Assembly (NCBI GenBank): GCA_016699715.1
Contig: CP065007.1
Location: 2,542,001-2,606,000 of the forward strand
Direction of reading: 5' to 3'
Source of the DNA: Candidatus Competibacteraceae bacterium
GTDB lineage: Bacteria > Pseudomonadota > Gammaproteobacteria > Competibacterales > Competibacteraceae
Length of the DNA stretch: 64,000 nucleotides
The notes under the pieces are model-generated. The model made no database searches and was not told the DNA's origin. It saw nothing but the letters and a program-made list of their open reading frames with translations. Each line of letters begins with the position of its first letter. The stretch's first letter is position 1. The position numbers and the translations under genes are program-made. Shown piece after piece: positions 10,035 to 17,888 of the stretch.

Positions 10035-10645
10035 CAGAATTCCAGCCCTGGCATGGCCGGTACGCCGGCCTGGAAGGCGTGCTTGACCAGGGCGATGTCG
10101 CTCACCGTGTCGGCGGCCGCGATCAGCGCGGGCGGCGCGGCGCGGCCGGTGAGCAGGACATGTTGCATCGGTGGCCGGGCGCGCAAGGCCGCGATCACCT
10201 CCGGCACGTCCAGCCAGCCGTACTTGAAGGCGTAGGTGATCTCATCGAGGATCAGCAGATCGAGCGTGGCATCGTGCAGATAATGCAGGGCTTGGTCCCA
10301 GGCCGCCCGCGCGGCGGCGGCGTCACACATCGAGTCCTGGGTTTCCCAGGTGAATCCCGCGCCCATGACGTGCCAATGCACACGCGGGTGATCGCGGAAA
10401 AACAGAGTCTCGCCGGTGTCGGCGCGGCTTTTCACGAACTGCACGACGGCGGCGGTCTGGCCGTGGCCGAGCGCGCGCGCCAGCACGCCAAAGGCGGCGG
10501 TGGATTTACCCTTGCCGCAACCGGTATGCAGGACCAGCACCCCGCGCGCTTGGGTGGCCGTGGCTTTCTTGTCGTCGATCACGGTTTTCTTGCGCGCCAT
10601 GCGCCAGGCGTGCCGGCGGTCGGCGGTGTCGAGTTCGTCGCTCAT
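10034..10645 (-). CDS. cobO: Corrinoid adenosyltransferase CobO/BtuR
   Basis: Transfers the adenosyl group of ATP to the corrin cobalt. 203 aa. Start at ATG 10645, overlapping the cobQ stop (ATGA); longer upstream readings run antisense-like over cobQ. P-loop GCGKGKST at residues 42-49, FVKS and the LDEITYAFKYGWLD stretch typical of the CobA/CobO class. A short basic N-terminal extension precedes the core. It is overlapped by cobQ upstream and cobB downstream, so translation is coupled. Confidence 0.95.
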   Translation of the reverse strand: MSDELDTADRRHAWRMARKKTVIDDKKATATQARGVLVLHTGCGKGKSTAAFGVLARALGHGQTAAVVQFVKSRADTGETLFFRDHPRVHWHVMGAGFTWETQDSMCDAAAARAAWDQALHYLHDATLDLLILDEITYAFKYGWLDVPEVIAALRARPPMQHVLLTGRAAPPALIAAADTVSDIALVKHAFQAGVPAMPGLEF

Positions 10646-12159
10646 CCGGGCAGCGGCTCCGGTCGATGGGGGGAAGCCTCGGTTCCGATCAGCAGCGCCA
10701 GTATGTTGTCCATGTCGAGGGCCGCCTCCACGGCATCGGCCAGTCGGTCGAGGTCGGCTTGGCGGCGGGCCAGCGGATCGACGCGCAAGAAGGGCGCGGC
10801 GTCCTCGGCCTCCGGCGCGGCCCAGCGCAGCAGCGCGGCCAGGGCATCGGGATGATCGAACAGGCCATGGCAATAAGTCGCGAGGATTTGGCCATCGGGA
10901 CTTTGCGCGCCATCGCCGCGCCCGTCATCGACCAGACGCACGGCGGGTTGTTCGAGCGCCGGGCCGTGGCTCAAGCCCTGATGGATTTCGTAGCCGATAA
11001 ACGTTGGCGCGCCCGGCAGGCACAGATGCCCGCTGACTTGGCGCAACTGCTTGGTTTCGCCCAAGGTTGTGGTCAAATCGAGCAAGCCGAGTCCGGCTAC
11101 GCCGCCTGCTTCGCCCTCCAGCCCCAGCGGGTCGTGCAGCGCCTTGCCCAACATCTGCATACCGCCGCATAGACCGATCAGCTTGCCGCCATAGCGCAAA
11201 TGGCGCTTCAGATAATCTTCCCAGCCATGGGCGCGCAACCAGGCCAGATCGGCGCGCACCGCCTTGGAGCCGGGCAGCACCACCAGATCGGCCGGCGGCG
11301 GTGTTTCGGGGGGGGCGATGAACTGAAAATCGACCTCGGGATGCAGGCGCAAGGGATCGAGATCGTTGTGATTGGAGAGGCGGGGATAGGCCGGCGCGAT
11401 CACCTTGAGCCGGGTGGCGCGCTGCTCGAAAACGCTGCCGGAGCGTGCGTCCTCGGCGTCGAGATAAAGCCCGTGCAGGTAGGGCAGCACCCCGAACACC
11501 GGTTTGCCCGTGCGGCGCTCCAGCCAGTCGAGGCCGGGCGCGAGGATGGCCAGATCGCCGCGAAAGCGATTGATGACGAAGCCGACGACGCGCTCGCGCT
11601 CGCTGGCGGAGAGCAGTTCGAGCGTGCCGACCAGGTGCGCGAACACGCCACCCCGGTCGATGTCCGCAACCAGCAGCACCGGGCAATCGATCGCTTCCGC
11701 GAAGCCCATGTTGGCGATGTCGTGATTGCGCAGATTGATTTCGGCCGGACTGCCGGCGCCTTCGATCACCACGCATTCATAGCGTGCGCACAACCGTTCC
11801 CACGAGGCCAGCACCGCCGGCATGGCCCGTGGTTTGTAGGCGTGGTAGGCCTGGGCATCGAGCTGGGTGGCCACCCGGCCGTGGATGATGATCTGCGCCT
11901 GCCGGTCGGTGCTGGGCTTGAGCAGGATCGGGTTGAAATCGGTATGCGGTTCCAGCCCGGCGGCCAGGGCCTGCAAAGCCTGGGCGCGGCCGATCTCGCC
12001 GCCATCCACGGTCACCGCCGCGTTGAGTGCCATGTTCTGCGGCTTGAAGGGCGCCACGCGCACGCCGCGCCGATGCAGGATGCGGCAAAAGGCCGCCACC
12101 AGCGTGCTCTTGCCGGAATCGGAGGTGCAGCCCTGCACCATCAGGGAAGGGGTCTTCAT
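10642..12159 (-). CDS. cobQ: Cobyric acid synthase CobQ/CbiP
   Basis: Amidates carboxylates b, d, e and g of adenosylcobyrinate a,c-diamide to give adenosylcobyric acid. 505 aa, the usual length. N-terminal P-loop (GCTSDSGKSTL, residues ~10-20), the FKPQNMALN signature, and a C-terminal amidotransferase domain with nucleophile Cys in GLCGGMQMLG (~residue 333) and a His near the end (YCHGLFD). First of three tightly overlapping genes. It starts 125 nt downstream of cbiM on the same strand, so it may share the riboswitch-controlled transcript. Confidence 0.96.
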   Translation of the reverse strand: MKTPSLMVQGCTSDSGKSTLVAAFCRILHRRGVRVAPFKPQNMALNAAVTVDGGEIGRAQALQALAAGLEPHTDFNPILLKPSTDRQAQIIIHGRVATQLDAQAYHAYKPRAMPAVLASWERLCARYECVVIEGAGSPAEINLRNHDIANMGFAEAIDCPVLLVADIDRGGVFAHLVGTLELLSASERERVVGFVINRFRGDLAILAPGLDWLERRTGKPVFGVLPYLHGLYLDAEDARSGSVFEQRATRLKVIAPAYPRLSNHNDLDPLRLHPEVDFQFIAPPETPPPADLVVLPGSKAVRADLAWLRAHGWEDYLKRHLRYGGKLIGLCGGMQMLGKALHDPLGLEGEAGGVAGLGLLDLTTTLGETKQLRQVSGHLCLPGAPTFIGYEIHQGLSHGPALEQPAVRLVDDGRGDGAQSPDGQILATYCHGLFDHPDALAALLRWAAPEAEDAAPFLRVDPLARRQADLDRLADAVEAALDMDNILALLIGTEASPHRPEPLPG

Positions 12160-12284
12160 GAGGATCGTGGTGGGTTGCGAAGAGCCGCACTATAACAATC
12201 CGCTCGGCGTTGTGGAAACGAGACGGCCAAGCTCGGACTCCTCGTCGCGGGCGCGCCGTCGAGTGGGATCGGGCGGCGAAGCGA

Positions 12285-12971
12285 TTAGGATCGAGTTGCA
12301 GGATTGTATAACCGGCTTTCAACAAAGGCGCTGCCTTTGAGCATGTGAAGCGCTTTTGCTCCAGCCAAAACGGCTAAATCCACGAGCGGTTCCAGAATAA
12401 TAACGCTCATATAAGCGCCACTAAATGAGGCGACAGCCGTTAAATTATCACTGCCGAACCCACGACCATAAAAGGCCCAAAATCCAACCCAAGTGACAAT
12501 ACCAGCTTGATAAGCAATGGATAATCTTAATGCTTGGGAGTATGTAATATCTTTATAGGCAACCTGCTCAGGGATAACCCGCTGTGCCAACAAGGCCATG
12601 ACAAAGAGTGGCACCAGTAACGTAGTGACATTAATACTATACTGCGGCAAATCGAAGGGTGCAAAAAATGCACCCTGCACCAACAAGCCTGCTGCTAAGC
12701 CAATGGCGGCGGGAGCAATACCAAAAATCAGGAAAAGTGTTGTCCCTAGAATCAGATGGACTTCTGAAACACCTACGGGATAATGTGGCAAGACTTCAAA
12801 GAACATGAAAACTAGACAGGTTGCCAACAAGCTTTTAATCAGCAATGGCAATAATCCGCCCAATTTGATGTTATCAACAGCTAATTTAGCCGCAACTCCC
12901 AGCGCAACGGTAGCCGTTCCATAGCTAAGCACCATTTTCCCACCTTCTACGACACCTGGCTCTATGTGCAT
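12285..12971 (-). CDS. cbiM: Stand-alone CbiM-like cobalt transporter permease
   Basis: Predicted cobalt-uptake membrane protein. 228 aa. Starts MHIEPGVV, the metal-coordinating N-terminus (Met-His at positions 1-2) of CbiM/NikM S components, followed by about six hydrophobic helices. ATG 12971 has an AGGGGAAA Shine-Dalgarno. No CbiN, CbiQ or CbiO gene is adjacent, so it is either a solo transporter or borrows ECF partners from elsewhere. The GC content is clearly below that of the cob genes on both sides, with A/T-ending codons, suggesting separate acquisition. A cobalamin riboswitch lies upstream on the same strand (13236-13425), so uptake should fall when B12 is plentiful. Confidence 0.85.
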   Translation of the reverse strand: MHIEPGVVEGGKMVLSYGTATVALGVAAKLAVDNIKLGGLLPLLIKSLLATCLVFMFFEVLPHYPVGVSEVHLILGTTLFLIFGIAPAAIGLAAGLLVQGAFFAPFDLPQYSINVTTLLVPLFVMALLAQRVIPEQVAYKDITYSQALRLSIAYQAGIVTWVGFWAFYGRGFGSDNLTAVASFSGAYMSVIILEPLVDLAVLAGAKALHMLKGSAFVESRLYNPATRS

Positions 12972-13076
12972 GACTTTCCCCTAGTTCAGACTCGACCGGT
13001 GATTAAGGCACTCAGGCTGAACAATTTTGAATGCTTGCGAAGAATTCAAATGATCAATAGAGAAGGAGAAAAGCCA

Positions 13077-13151
13077 ATGAGTCAGTGTTTCGATTGTAAA
13101 TACAAATTTAAAAAACAACTCGTAAGCCTGATTGTTTCAGGCACTCAATAA
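13077..13151 (+). CDS. Possible 24-aa small ORF with strong ribosome-binding site
   Basis: Opens MSQCFDCKYKFKKQ; contains a CxxC pair and a basic stretch. It is preceded by GAAGGAGAA ending 6-8 nt before the ATG, stronger than most starts in the window. It lies antisense to the leader between the cbiM riboswitch and cbiM. Its 3' end contains a perfect 6-bp hairpin (GCCTGA-TTGTT-TCAGGC). I do not recognise it, and it may be chance in an AT-rich leader. Confidence 0.2.
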   Translation: MSQCFDCKYKFKKQLVSLIVSGTQ

Positions 13152-13235
13152 ATAAAAGACAGAGTGTTTTCTTGCGTGTATTCAAGTTCTGATCCACTGA
13201 ATCACTTCTATCTCCCTTCCGAAGATCATTGAAGT

Positions 13236-13425
13236 TGGCATCAAGCAGGTCTCCTGGCTTGCGTCTTAGATACCGTTATTCTTCCCAGAAGATCAGTTCC
13301 AGTGAATAATGGTGGTTTTGAAAATGACGCTTACAGTTGCGGAGGCAGCGCCGGATTTACACCGGCTTCCCTTTTCATTTGTTTCCAAAAACTTGACGTG
13401 ATAAGAATTCTACTTGCAACCTGAA
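13236..13425 (-). promoter_or_regulatory. Cobalamin riboswitch upstream of cbiM
   Basis: On the minus strand the conserved blocks occur in order: a GGTTGCAAG-like 5' arm, AAAAGGGAAGCCGGTG, AATCCGGCGCTGCC followed by CCGCAACTGTAAGC, then the B12 box AAGCCAGGAGACCTGC. The covarying CCGG arms are intact. The cbiM start is about 265 nt further on, leaving room for an expression platform. Expected action: B12 binding reduces cbiM (and perhaps cobQ-cobO-cobB) expression. Confidence 0.93.
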
Positions 13426-13509
13426 ATTTAATCAAACGGTTTAATGTCTGTGGATGATCTTAACTTCGGTTCGTTATCCAGATTGCGATGTTTCAGATAA
13501 TAGAAAGGA

Positions 13510-13740
13510 CGTAACCCGTCGAGCGCGGGGTAGCGCGCCGGAACGAAAGGGAGCGGTGATCATGGATGAACCCGTCACCAAGCTGGACTACGGTAATCGG
13601 TGACGGTTGCTGCTTTTGGTGCGGGAATAGATAGCGGAGGGCTTGGCCTTTGTGATCAGTACCCATACGCCCGAACACATGGTTCTTTGCTGCCAGTCGA
13701 CGTGCCGCACGACAACAGTGCAATGGAGTCAACATTTCCA
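13510..13740 (+). pseudogene. Decayed ABC-transporter ATPase fragment (BtuD/FecE type)
   Basis: Reading the frame from 13556 gives VIMDEPVTKLDYGNR, stop, RLLLLVRE, stop, IAEGLAFVISTHTPEH. This is the Walker B / D-loop / H-loop segment of iron-siderophore and cobalamin importer ATPases (consensus MDEPTASLDYGN...STHDPEH), interrupted by TGA at 13601 and TAG at 13628. Just upstream, around 13519, a degenerate SSAG*R may be the remains of the LSGGERQ signature in another frame. Nothing recognisable follows after ~13720. It sits between the two cobalamin riboswitches, so it is plausibly the relic of a B12 importer operon (btuCD) that shared this regulation. Confidence 0.7.
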
Positions 13741-13892
13741 CCACAACGCGCTGATTGGGTATGCATTACCGCATCTTGCAACCCAAACAGCCGGTAAATT
13801 TAGACGGCAGACCCTGCAAAACAATCCTTCCGAGTCTCATGGGTCTATCTTGTCACTTCGTTACGTGGAGGAGTATGCTGTTTTTTCATTCG

Positions 13893-14090
13893 ATCCAGGT
13901 TCCCGACCGCATTGCCATGCGACCGGGTGAAACGGGAAGTCCGGTGACGCTGGTGTCTTGACCAAGCCAGCCAGTCCGGCGCAGCCCCCGCTGCTGTAAG
14001 CCTGACAAATCCATCGCTAGGCCACTGCGCGTCCGCGCGGGAAGGTTGATGGAGGCGGAAGACGGCTAAGCCAGAAGACCGGCCTGATCG
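13893..14090 (+). promoter_or_regulatory. Cobalamin riboswitch upstream of the cobM operon
   Basis: Contains CGGGAAGTCCGGTG, then CAGTCCGGCGCAGCCCCCGC followed by TGCTGTAAGC, and the B12 box AGCCAGAAGACCGGCCTGAT, in the correct order and spacing. A ~220-nt leader separates it from cobM at 14313. Near the start codon a hairpin (ACGCGG 14274-14279 with CCGCGT 14285-14290) could belong to the expression platform. This should make the nine-gene rightward operon feedback-repressed by B12. Confidence 0.92.
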
Positions 14091-14312
14091 ATTTGTTTGG
14101 CGCGACCCCGGGGTGTGGGTTTGACCGATCATCGGGCGCGTGGGCTTCCCAGCGCCGATCATGATCCGACTTTCCCGCTCCTGCTTCTTCCCCGTGAGGC
14201 CGCGCTCGATCCAGTATCGTGTTCAGCCCAGAGGATGCTCATGCACAGTGAACCGGGTTTCGTTGCCGCCGCCACGCGGCTCCACCGCGTTCCTTCCCCG
14301 GTGTAAGTCCTC

Positions 14313-15119
14313 ATGCCCGCTAAGATTTGGTTCGTCGGTGCCGGTCCCGGCGACCCCGACTTGATCACCGTCAAGGGCCGCGCCCTGCTCGAACGGGCGG
14401 GCGCCATCCTGTTCGCCGGTTCGCTGGTCGATGTCGCGGCCACCTTGTACGCGCCCGACGGCTGCGAGATCCGCGACTCGAAGGATATGACGCTGGAGGA
14501 AATGACGGTCTGGCTGCTCGATGCCGCCGCCCGTCATGACACCGTGGTCCGCTTGCAAACCGGCGATCCCAGCCTCTACGGCGCGCTGGTCGAGATGACG
14601 CGGCCGCTCGACGCGGCGGGCATCGCCTGGGCCGTGGTGCCCGGCGTGTCCTCGGCCCTGGCCTCGGCCGCCGCCGCCGGCGAAACCCTGACCCTGCCGG
14701 AAGTGACGCAAACCGTCATTCTCACCCGCGTGGCCGGCCGCACGCCGATGCCGGCGGGCGAGGAGCTGGAAGCGCTGGCCGCGCACCACAGCACGCTCTG
14801 CATCTTCCTGTCGATCACCCTGCTTCACGACGTGCAACGCGCCTTGCGCGCCGCCGGCTGGGCCGAGGACGCGCCGATGCTGGTGGTGCAAAAAGCCTCC
14901 TGGCCGGACGCGGAAAAGATCATTCGCGGCACCCTCGCCGACATCAAGCGCAAATGCCAGGCCGAGAAAATCGGCGCCCAGGCCATGATCATCGCCAGCC
15001 CGGCGCTGGGCGCGCGTGACTGGCCCAACCTGGTCCGCTCCAAGCTCTATGATCCGACCTTCGCTCACCGCTTCCGCCGGGCGACCGCCCGCCCTCCCGG
15101 AGACTCCAGCCATGAATGA
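14313..15119 (+). CDS. cobM: (Cobalt-)precorrin-4 C11-methyltransferase
   Basis: SAM-dependent methylation at C11 of the corrin ring; the CobM/CbiF step. 268 aa. Begins MPAKIWFVGAGPGDPDLITVKG, the family P-loop-like SAM site (GAGPGDPDL). Contains the RLQTGDPSLYGA and VPGVSSALASAA motifs of tetrapyrrole methylases. First gene of the rightward operon behind the second riboswitch. Its last 8 nt overlap the cbiX start, so translation is probably coupled. cbiD, cbiG and cbiX in the same operon imply the cobalt-first route, so the physiological substrate is likely cobalt-precorrin-4. Confidence 0.95.
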   Translation: MPAKIWFVGAGPGDPDLITVKGRALLERAGAILFAGSLVDVAATLYAPDGCEIRDSKDMTLEEMTVWLLDAAARHDTVVRLQTGDPSLYGALVEMTRPLDAAGIAWAVVPGVSSALASAAAAGETLTLPEVTQTVILTRVAGRTPMPAGEELEALAAHHSTLCIFLSITLLHDVQRALRAAGWAEDAPMLVVQKASWPDAEKIIRGTLADIKRKCQAEKIGAQAMIIASPALGARDWPNLVRSKLYDPTFAHRFRRATARPPGDSSHE

Positions 15120-16035
15120 CACCACCTTATTACTCGTCGGCCACGGCTCGCGCCGCCCCGGCAGCAACGACGAAATCGAGGCCTTCGCCCAGCTTTGGCG
15201 GCAACATCACCCGGACTGGCGCATCGAGCTGTGCTTCATCGAACTGGCCGAGGTGCTGCTCGAAACAGGGCTCGACCGCGCCGCCGCCCATGGTCGGCGC
15301 GTGGTGGTGCTGCCGCTGATCCTCAACGCCGCCAGCCACGTCAAGATGGACATCCCGACCGCCATCGCCGCCGCGCGCATCCGCCATCCGACGATCGAAT
15401 TCGCCTGTGCGCCACACTTGGGTCTGGGTCGCGAGATCTTCGCCATCGTCATGCGCCGGCTCGACGGCCTGATGCGGGACATGGCCATGCCCGACCCGCG
15501 CACCACCGGGGTCATCCTGTTGGGTCGCGGTTCGTCCGACGCCAGCGCCAACGGCGACATGGCGCGCCTCGCTCGTTGGGTGTACGAGGCCAGCGAGCAC
15601 GATCTGGCGGACATCGCCTTTACCGACGTTACCCACCCGCGCCTGGAATCGGTGGTGCAACGCCAGGTTCGGCTCGGCATGAGCCAAATTCTGGTGCAAC
15701 CGGTCTATTTGTTCACGGGCGTGCTGATCGAGCGCATCGGTGAACAGATGACGCGCTTGAAACAGGTCTACCCTCAAGTGAGTTTCGCGCTCGGTTCCTA
15801 CTTCGGTTGCGACGAGAGCTTGTTCGCGTTGCTCGATACCCGCGCCACGGCGGCGGCGACCGAGGATGCGCTGCTCGATTGCGATGGTTGCGCCTTCCGG
15901 CAAGCCGCCGCCGAAGGTGTCCGCCCCCATGGCCATGACGCAGGGCATAGCCACGCCCATGACCATCCGCATCACCACGCCGCCCCACCGTCGGACTCGA
16001 CGCGAAGCGGTGGCGGTCACCTCCATCATGCCTGA
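15112..16035 (+). CDS. cbiX: Sirohydrochlorin cobaltochelatase CbiX, long form, with His-rich tail
   Basis: Inserts Co2+ into sirohydrochlorin, committing to the anaerobic pathway. Start ATG 15112, overlapping cobM by 8 nt; it gives MNDTTLLLVGHGSRRPGSND with the metal-binding His of VGHGSR. 307 aa with two CbiX repeats, the second around VILLGRGSSD. The pocket His of the second repeat is replaced by Arg in GRGS, as expected if only one half is catalytic. The last ~50 residues are His-rich (HGHDAGHSHAHDHPHHH), a likely cobalt-binding store or delivery tail, and contain a CDGC pair. Overlaps cobH by 8 nt. Confidence 0.93.
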   Translation: MNDTTLLLVGHGSRRPGSNDEIEAFAQLWRQHHPDWRIELCFIELAEVLLETGLDRAAAHGRRVVVLPLILNAASHVKMDIPTAIAAARIRHPTIEFACAPHLGLGREIFAIVMRRLDGLMRDMAMPDPRTTGVILLGRGSSDASANGDMARLARWVYEASEHDLADIAFTDVTHPRLESVVQRQVRLGMSQILVQPVYLFTGVLIERIGEQMTRLKQVYPQVSFALGSYFGCDESLFALLDTRATAAATEDALLDCDGCAFRQAAAEGVRPHGHDAGHSHAHDHPHHHAAPPSDSTRSGGGHLHHA

Positions 16036-16714
16036 GTCGACCATGAACCATGTCGTCACCGAGCAACTGACCGTCGCCGGTCAAGCCATCGAGCACGAGT
16101 CCTTCGCCGTGATCGATGCCGAGGTCGAACAGCACGCTTACAGCGCCGAGCAATGGATGATCGTTCGCCGCATGATCCATGCCACGGCCGATTTCGAATT
16201 CAACGGTCTCACCGCGTTTCATCCTCGGGCCGTGGCCGCCGGACGGGCGGCGGTACTGAAGGGCATGACGCCCATCGTCGCCGATGTCGAGATGATTACC
16301 GTTGGTCTCTCGGCGCCCCGGCTCAAACACTTCGGCCTGACGACTCACCAGTTCATCGCCGATCCCGAGGTGATCGAGCGCGCTCGCGCCGAGGGTAGCA
16401 CCCGCGCCGTGCAGGCCATGCGCCTGGCGTGGCGGCGCGGTCTGCTCGACGGCGCGCTGATCGGCGTCGGCAACGCACCGACGGCCCTGCTCGAAGTCAT
16501 CCGCCTGGTGCGCCAGGAGGGCGTGCGTCCGGCGCTCATCGTCGGCATGCCGGTGGGTTTCGTGTCGGCGGCCGAGTCGAAGGAGCAGTTGGCCACGCTG
16601 AGCGAAGTTCCGTGGATTTTGTGTCGGGGCCGCAAGGGTGGATCGACCCTGGTGGTCGCCGCGCTGCATGGCCTGTTGGCGCTGGCCGAAACCCAAGCGC
16701 ATGCCGCCGCCTGA
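16028..16714 (+). CDS. cobH: (Cobalt-)precorrin-8X methylmutase
   Basis: Migrates the C11 methyl to C12, forming (cobalt-)hydrogenobyrinate; CobH/CbiC. 228 aa from ATG 16028 (overlaps the cbiX stop by 8 nt, like the previous junction); ATG 16043 is an alternative. Family features seen: RRMIHATADFEF with the catalytic His, GMTPIVADVEMITVGL, and the C-terminal GNAPTALLEVIRL and VGFVSAAESKEQL. Ends by overlapping cbiD 14 nt. Confidence 0.95.
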   Translation: MPESTMNHVVTEQLTVAGQAIEHESFAVIDAEVEQHAYSAEQWMIVRRMIHATADFEFNGLTAFHPRAVAAGRAAVLKGMTPIVADVEMITVGLSAPRLKHFGLTTHQFIADPEVIERARAEGSTRAVQAMRLAWRRGLLDGALIGVGNAPTALLEVIRLVRQEGVRPALIVGMPVGFVSAAESKEQLATLSEVPWILCRGRKGGSTLVVAALHGLLALAETQAHAAA

Positions 16715-17888
16715 GCGTCGCGGGCATGACCGTTCCGACGAGAAGACGCGCAAGGCGACGCCGCGCCGCGCGCGCGGCAACCGCAGCGGTTTCACCACCG
16801 GCGCCTGTTCGGCGGCGGCGGCGCGAGCAGCCACTCTGGGTCTGGTCTCCGGTACCGTGCCGGACATGATCGAGTGCCTCCTGCCGAACGGTCGGCGGGT
16901 CCGTTTCGCCGTCGAGGACGGTTGCGTCGCGGCGAATACCGCCCATGCCGTGGTGGTCAAGGATGCCGGCGACGACCCGGACGCCACGCATGGCGCGCGA
17001 CTCACGGCCGATGTGCGCCTGCTGGCCGGGCAAGCCGGTTGCCTGATGCTCAAGGGCGGTCCCGGTGTCGGTACGGTGACGAAGGAAGGACTCGGGCTGG
17101 AGGTGGGCGGCCCGGCCATCAACCCGGTGCCGCGCCGGAACATCGCCGACAACGTGCGGGCCGCCGCCGGCGACCTGCTCGATCATGCCGGTCTCGAAGT
17201 GACGATTTCGGTGCCCGACGGCGAAGCGATGGCCAGAAAGACCCTCAATCCCCGGCTGGGCATTCTCGGCGGCATTTCCATTCTGGGCATCAGCGGCATC
17301 GTTCACCCCTATTCGACGGCGGCGTTCCGGGCCAGCGTGGTGCAGGCGGTGCAAGTCGCCGCCGCGCAGCGGCAGCCAGCCGTGGTGTTCACCACCGGCG
17401 GTCGCACCGAAAAACGCGCCATGCGGCAATATCCCGAATGGCCGGAAGCCTGTTTCGTGCAGATGGGCGACTTCATCAAGGCGGCGTTCGACACCGCGCG
17501 GGATTGCGGTTTTCGGCGTGTCATTCTGGGCTGCATGGTCGGCAAGCTGACCAAGATCGCTCAGGGACTGCCCGTCACCCACGCCTGGCGGCAGGCCATC
17601 GACCGCGATCTGCTGGCCGAAACCGCCGCCGAAGTGGGTGCGCCGGCTTCCTTGGTGACGGCCATCCGCGCCGCCGAAACCGGGCGCTTCGCCGCCGAAA
17701 AGCTCGCCGAACTCGGTTTGACCGTGGATTTTCATCGCGCGCTCGCCCGGCGCGCCTGGATCAGCCTCAACCGGCGCTATCCGGGCTGTTTCGAACTCGA
17801 TGTGCTGGTCTGCGATACCGAAGGCCAGACCCTGCTTGTTTTGTCGCACACCGAGGCCCTGGATCGGTTTGGAGGCGGGCGGCCATGA
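16701..17888 (+). CDS. cbiD: Cobalt-precorrin-5B C1-methyltransferase CbiD
   Basis: Methylates C1 of the cobalt-corrinoid ring and is a marker of the anaerobic route. 395 aa from ATG 16701, which overlaps the cobH stop. A ~25-residue Arg/Lys-rich leader precedes the conserved core start (RSGFTTGACSAAAARAA). Further conserved segments: GGPGVGTVTKEGLGL, INPVPRRNI, LGILGGISILGISGIVHPYS and FTTGGRTEK. No recognisable standard SAM fold, as is normal for CbiD. Its stop overlaps the cobL start (ATGA). Confidence 0.96.
   Translation: MPPPERRGHDRSDEKTRKATPRRARGNRSGFTTGACSAAAARAATLGLVSGTVPDMIECLLPNGRRVRFAVEDGCVAANTAHAVVVKDAGDDPDATHGARLTADVRLLAGQAGCLMLKGGPGVGTVTKEGLGLEVGGPAINPVPRRNIADNVRAAAGDLLDHAGLEVTISVPDGEAMARKTLNPRLGILGGISILGISGIVHPYSTAAFRASVVQAVQVAAAQRQPAVVFTTGGRTEKRAMRQYPEWPEACFVQMGDFIKAAFDTARDCGFRRVILGCMVGKLTKIAQGLPVTHAWRQAIDRDLLAETAAEVGAPASLVTAIRAAETGRFAAEKLAELGLTVDFHRALARRAWISLNRRYPGCFELDVLVCDTEGQTLLVLSHTEALDRFGGGRP

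Noticed and set aside
13493..13744. 83-aa minus-strand frame between the riboswitches
   Set aside because: It is the complement of the degenerate ABC-ATPase remnant, whose motifs read on the plus strand.
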